Positions 7,639 through 8,288 of a stretch of 8,288 bases of DNA are shown piece after piece. The DNA is taken from positions 1 through 8,288 of the forward strand of contig JAFAPJ010000489.1 of assembly GCA_019247255.1 (NCBI GenBank), in the 5' to 3' direction. Origin of the DNA: Methylobacteriaceae bacterium (GTDB lineage Bacteria; Pseudomonadota; Alphaproteobacteria; Rhizobiales; Beijerinckiaceae). The notes beneath the pieces were generated by a model. It saw only the letters and a list, made by a program, of their open reading frames with translations. It was not told the DNA's origin and searched no databases. Within the stretch, counting starts at the first letter, position 1, and the number at the start of each line of letters is the position of its first letter. The translations under genes and the position numbers were made by a program.

Positions 7639-7731
7639 GGAGACGTGGCCGAGAGGCTGAAGGCGGCGGTTTGCTAAACCGTTATACGGCCAAAAGCCGT
7701 ATCGAGGGTTCGAATCCCTCCGTCTCCGCCA
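7639..7731 (+). tRNA. tRNA-Ser (GCU)
   Basis: This is a 93-base class II tRNA with a long variable arm. The acceptor stem pairs GGAGACG (7639-7645) with CGTCTCC (7721-7727), followed by discriminator G7728 and encoded CCA at 7729-7731. The anticodon loop TTGCTAA gives anticodon GCT, reading AGC and AGU serine codons. The variable arm pairs TACGGC with GCCGTA, and the T arm carries GGGTTCGAATCCC. Confidence 0.97.
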
Positions 7732-8065
7732 CGTTCCGCCTGCTCTGAGGCACTTCGAGCGCGCGAGCGGCGCGGCCGAGTTTCGCTCGACCTTGCCGAC
7801 GCTTAGCTCGACCCGATAACCACTGCAGCTCGCGAGAGACGCTTTCAGTGCGGAACTCCGGCCCATTCCGCCGCCGTCCGCCGGAGACGTTTCGGCGTGG
7901 TACGGAATCTCCGGTCTGGCTTGCTCATGCAGGCAGTCGGTCCCGACCATGAACGGGGACGCTGGGTCCACATAGGAGGGTTGCAGAACGACCATCGCCG
8001 TAACCGTGACGACGAAGAGCGCGGCGAGTAAAGCGCGGTTCTTCTCACGGGCGCTCGGCGCACTG
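7732..8065. other. Stretch without a confident gene, downstream of tRNA-Ser
   Basis: This 334-bp stretch has less GC bias than its surroundings and no frame with convincing coding character. Inverted arms TCGAGCG (7755-7761) and CGCTCGA (7784-7790) lie shortly after tRNA-Ser, but no T run follows. A second pair, CTCCGGC (7856-7862) and GCCGGAG (7880-7886), encloses 17 bases. On the minus strand, one frame from about 8046 to 7984 would encode a basic start and a hydrophobic run (ALLAALFVVTVTAMVVL) like a signal peptide. It has no ATG, GTG or TTG before 7995, and the frame continues without a stop into the antisense of tRNA-Ser. It may be a gene remnant. Confidence 0.3.
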
Positions 8066-8287
8066 TCAGACGTTCCCGTCGGGATGGCGAGGGAAGCCCA
8101 GCCCGAGCCCGCTCACGATGCCTGCGAGCCGATCGAGGCTGGCAGGCTTTTCGACCATGGGTGCGCGCGCAAATACGGGCGCGACATAATCCAAGGGATG
8201 GCCTGTCAGAACGACGAATGGCACGCCCCGGCGCTGAAGGTCTAAGGCCAGCTCGATGCAGGGGCCATCCGAAAGCTGGATGTCGAG
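8066..8287 (-). CDS. Response regulator receiver protein, C-terminal part (5' end beyond window)
   Basis: The last 73 codons of a minus-strand gene are visible, ending in TGA (complement of 8066-8068). The fragment begins LDIQLSDGPCIELA, in which the Asp of L-D-I-x-L fits the phosphorylated residue after strand beta-3. GVPFVVLTGH then supplies the conserved Thr, and VEKPASLDRL supplies the conserved switch Lys-Pro. The protein ends about 25 residues after that Lys, so no output domain follows on the C-terminal side. This fits the stand-alone receivers common in Methylobacterium and related Hyphomicrobiales. Its kinase partner is not visible, and the N-terminal part, with the acidic metal-binding pair, lies outside the window. 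Confidence 0.8.
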   Translation of the reverse strand, partial: LDIQLSDGPCIELALDLQRRGVPFVVLTGHPLDYVAPVFARAPMVEKPASLDRLAGIVSGLGLGFPRHPDGNV

Positions 8288-8288
8288 C

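Noticed and set aside
7637..7890. CCGGAGACGT at the start of tRNA-Ser (7637-7646) repeated at 7881-7890, as a possible attachment site
   Set aside because: Integrase attachment repeats usually copy the tRNA 3' part. This match is only 10 bases, at the 5' end, with no integrase in view.
8006..8245. 79-codon plus-strand open frame
   Set aside because: It is antisense to the response regulator receiver gene, which shows clear family motifs.

Overview
The window is very GC-rich, densely coded, and looks like the chromosome of an alphaproteobacterium, most likely Hyphomicrobiales near Methylobacterium. The reasons are the psd-pssA pair behind an ATM1-like ABC transporter end, the maf-yacG-tRNA-Phe order, the short receiver-only response regulator, and the strong G/C third-position bias. 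The genus is an inference from protein style and gene order.

Layout, left to right. Positions 1-120 hold the 3' end of an ABC transporter gene. Positions 182-1749 hold psd and pssA, which catalyse the last two steps of phosphatidylethanolamine synthesis. A small phasin-like gene on the minus strand (1743-2105) meets pssA tail to tail, with overlapping stop codons. Positions 2265-3085 hold maf and yacG, coupled by an ATGA overlap, followed by tRNA-Phe(GAA) at 3121-3196. Positions 3364-4413 hold a UDP-glucuronate decarboxylase-type sugar-nucleotide enzyme.

Positions 4592-7625 appear to be one transcription unit: pcaH and pcaG (protocatechuate 3,4-dioxygenase beta and alpha), a BKACE/DUF849 beta-keto acid cleavage enzyme, and a family 2 glycosyltransferase of the WaaE/KdtX style. 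A candidate sigma70 promoter and a perfect 16-bp inverted repeat precede pcaH. tRNA-Ser(GCU) follows at 7639-7731. A poorly coding stretch of about 330 bp comes next, and the window ends inside a minus-strand response regulator receiver gene that has lost its 5' end to the window edge.

The most interesting feature is the pcaHG-BKACE arrangement. Ring cleavage of protocatechuate leads through the usual intermediates to beta-ketoadipate. A BKACE enzyme could split this with acetyl-CoA into acetoacetate and succinyl-CoA, bypassing the PcaIJ transferase and PcaF thiolase. The genes for the intermediate steps (pcaB, pcaC, pcaD) and a pca regulator are not in this window. Most of the rest is ordinary housekeeping content.
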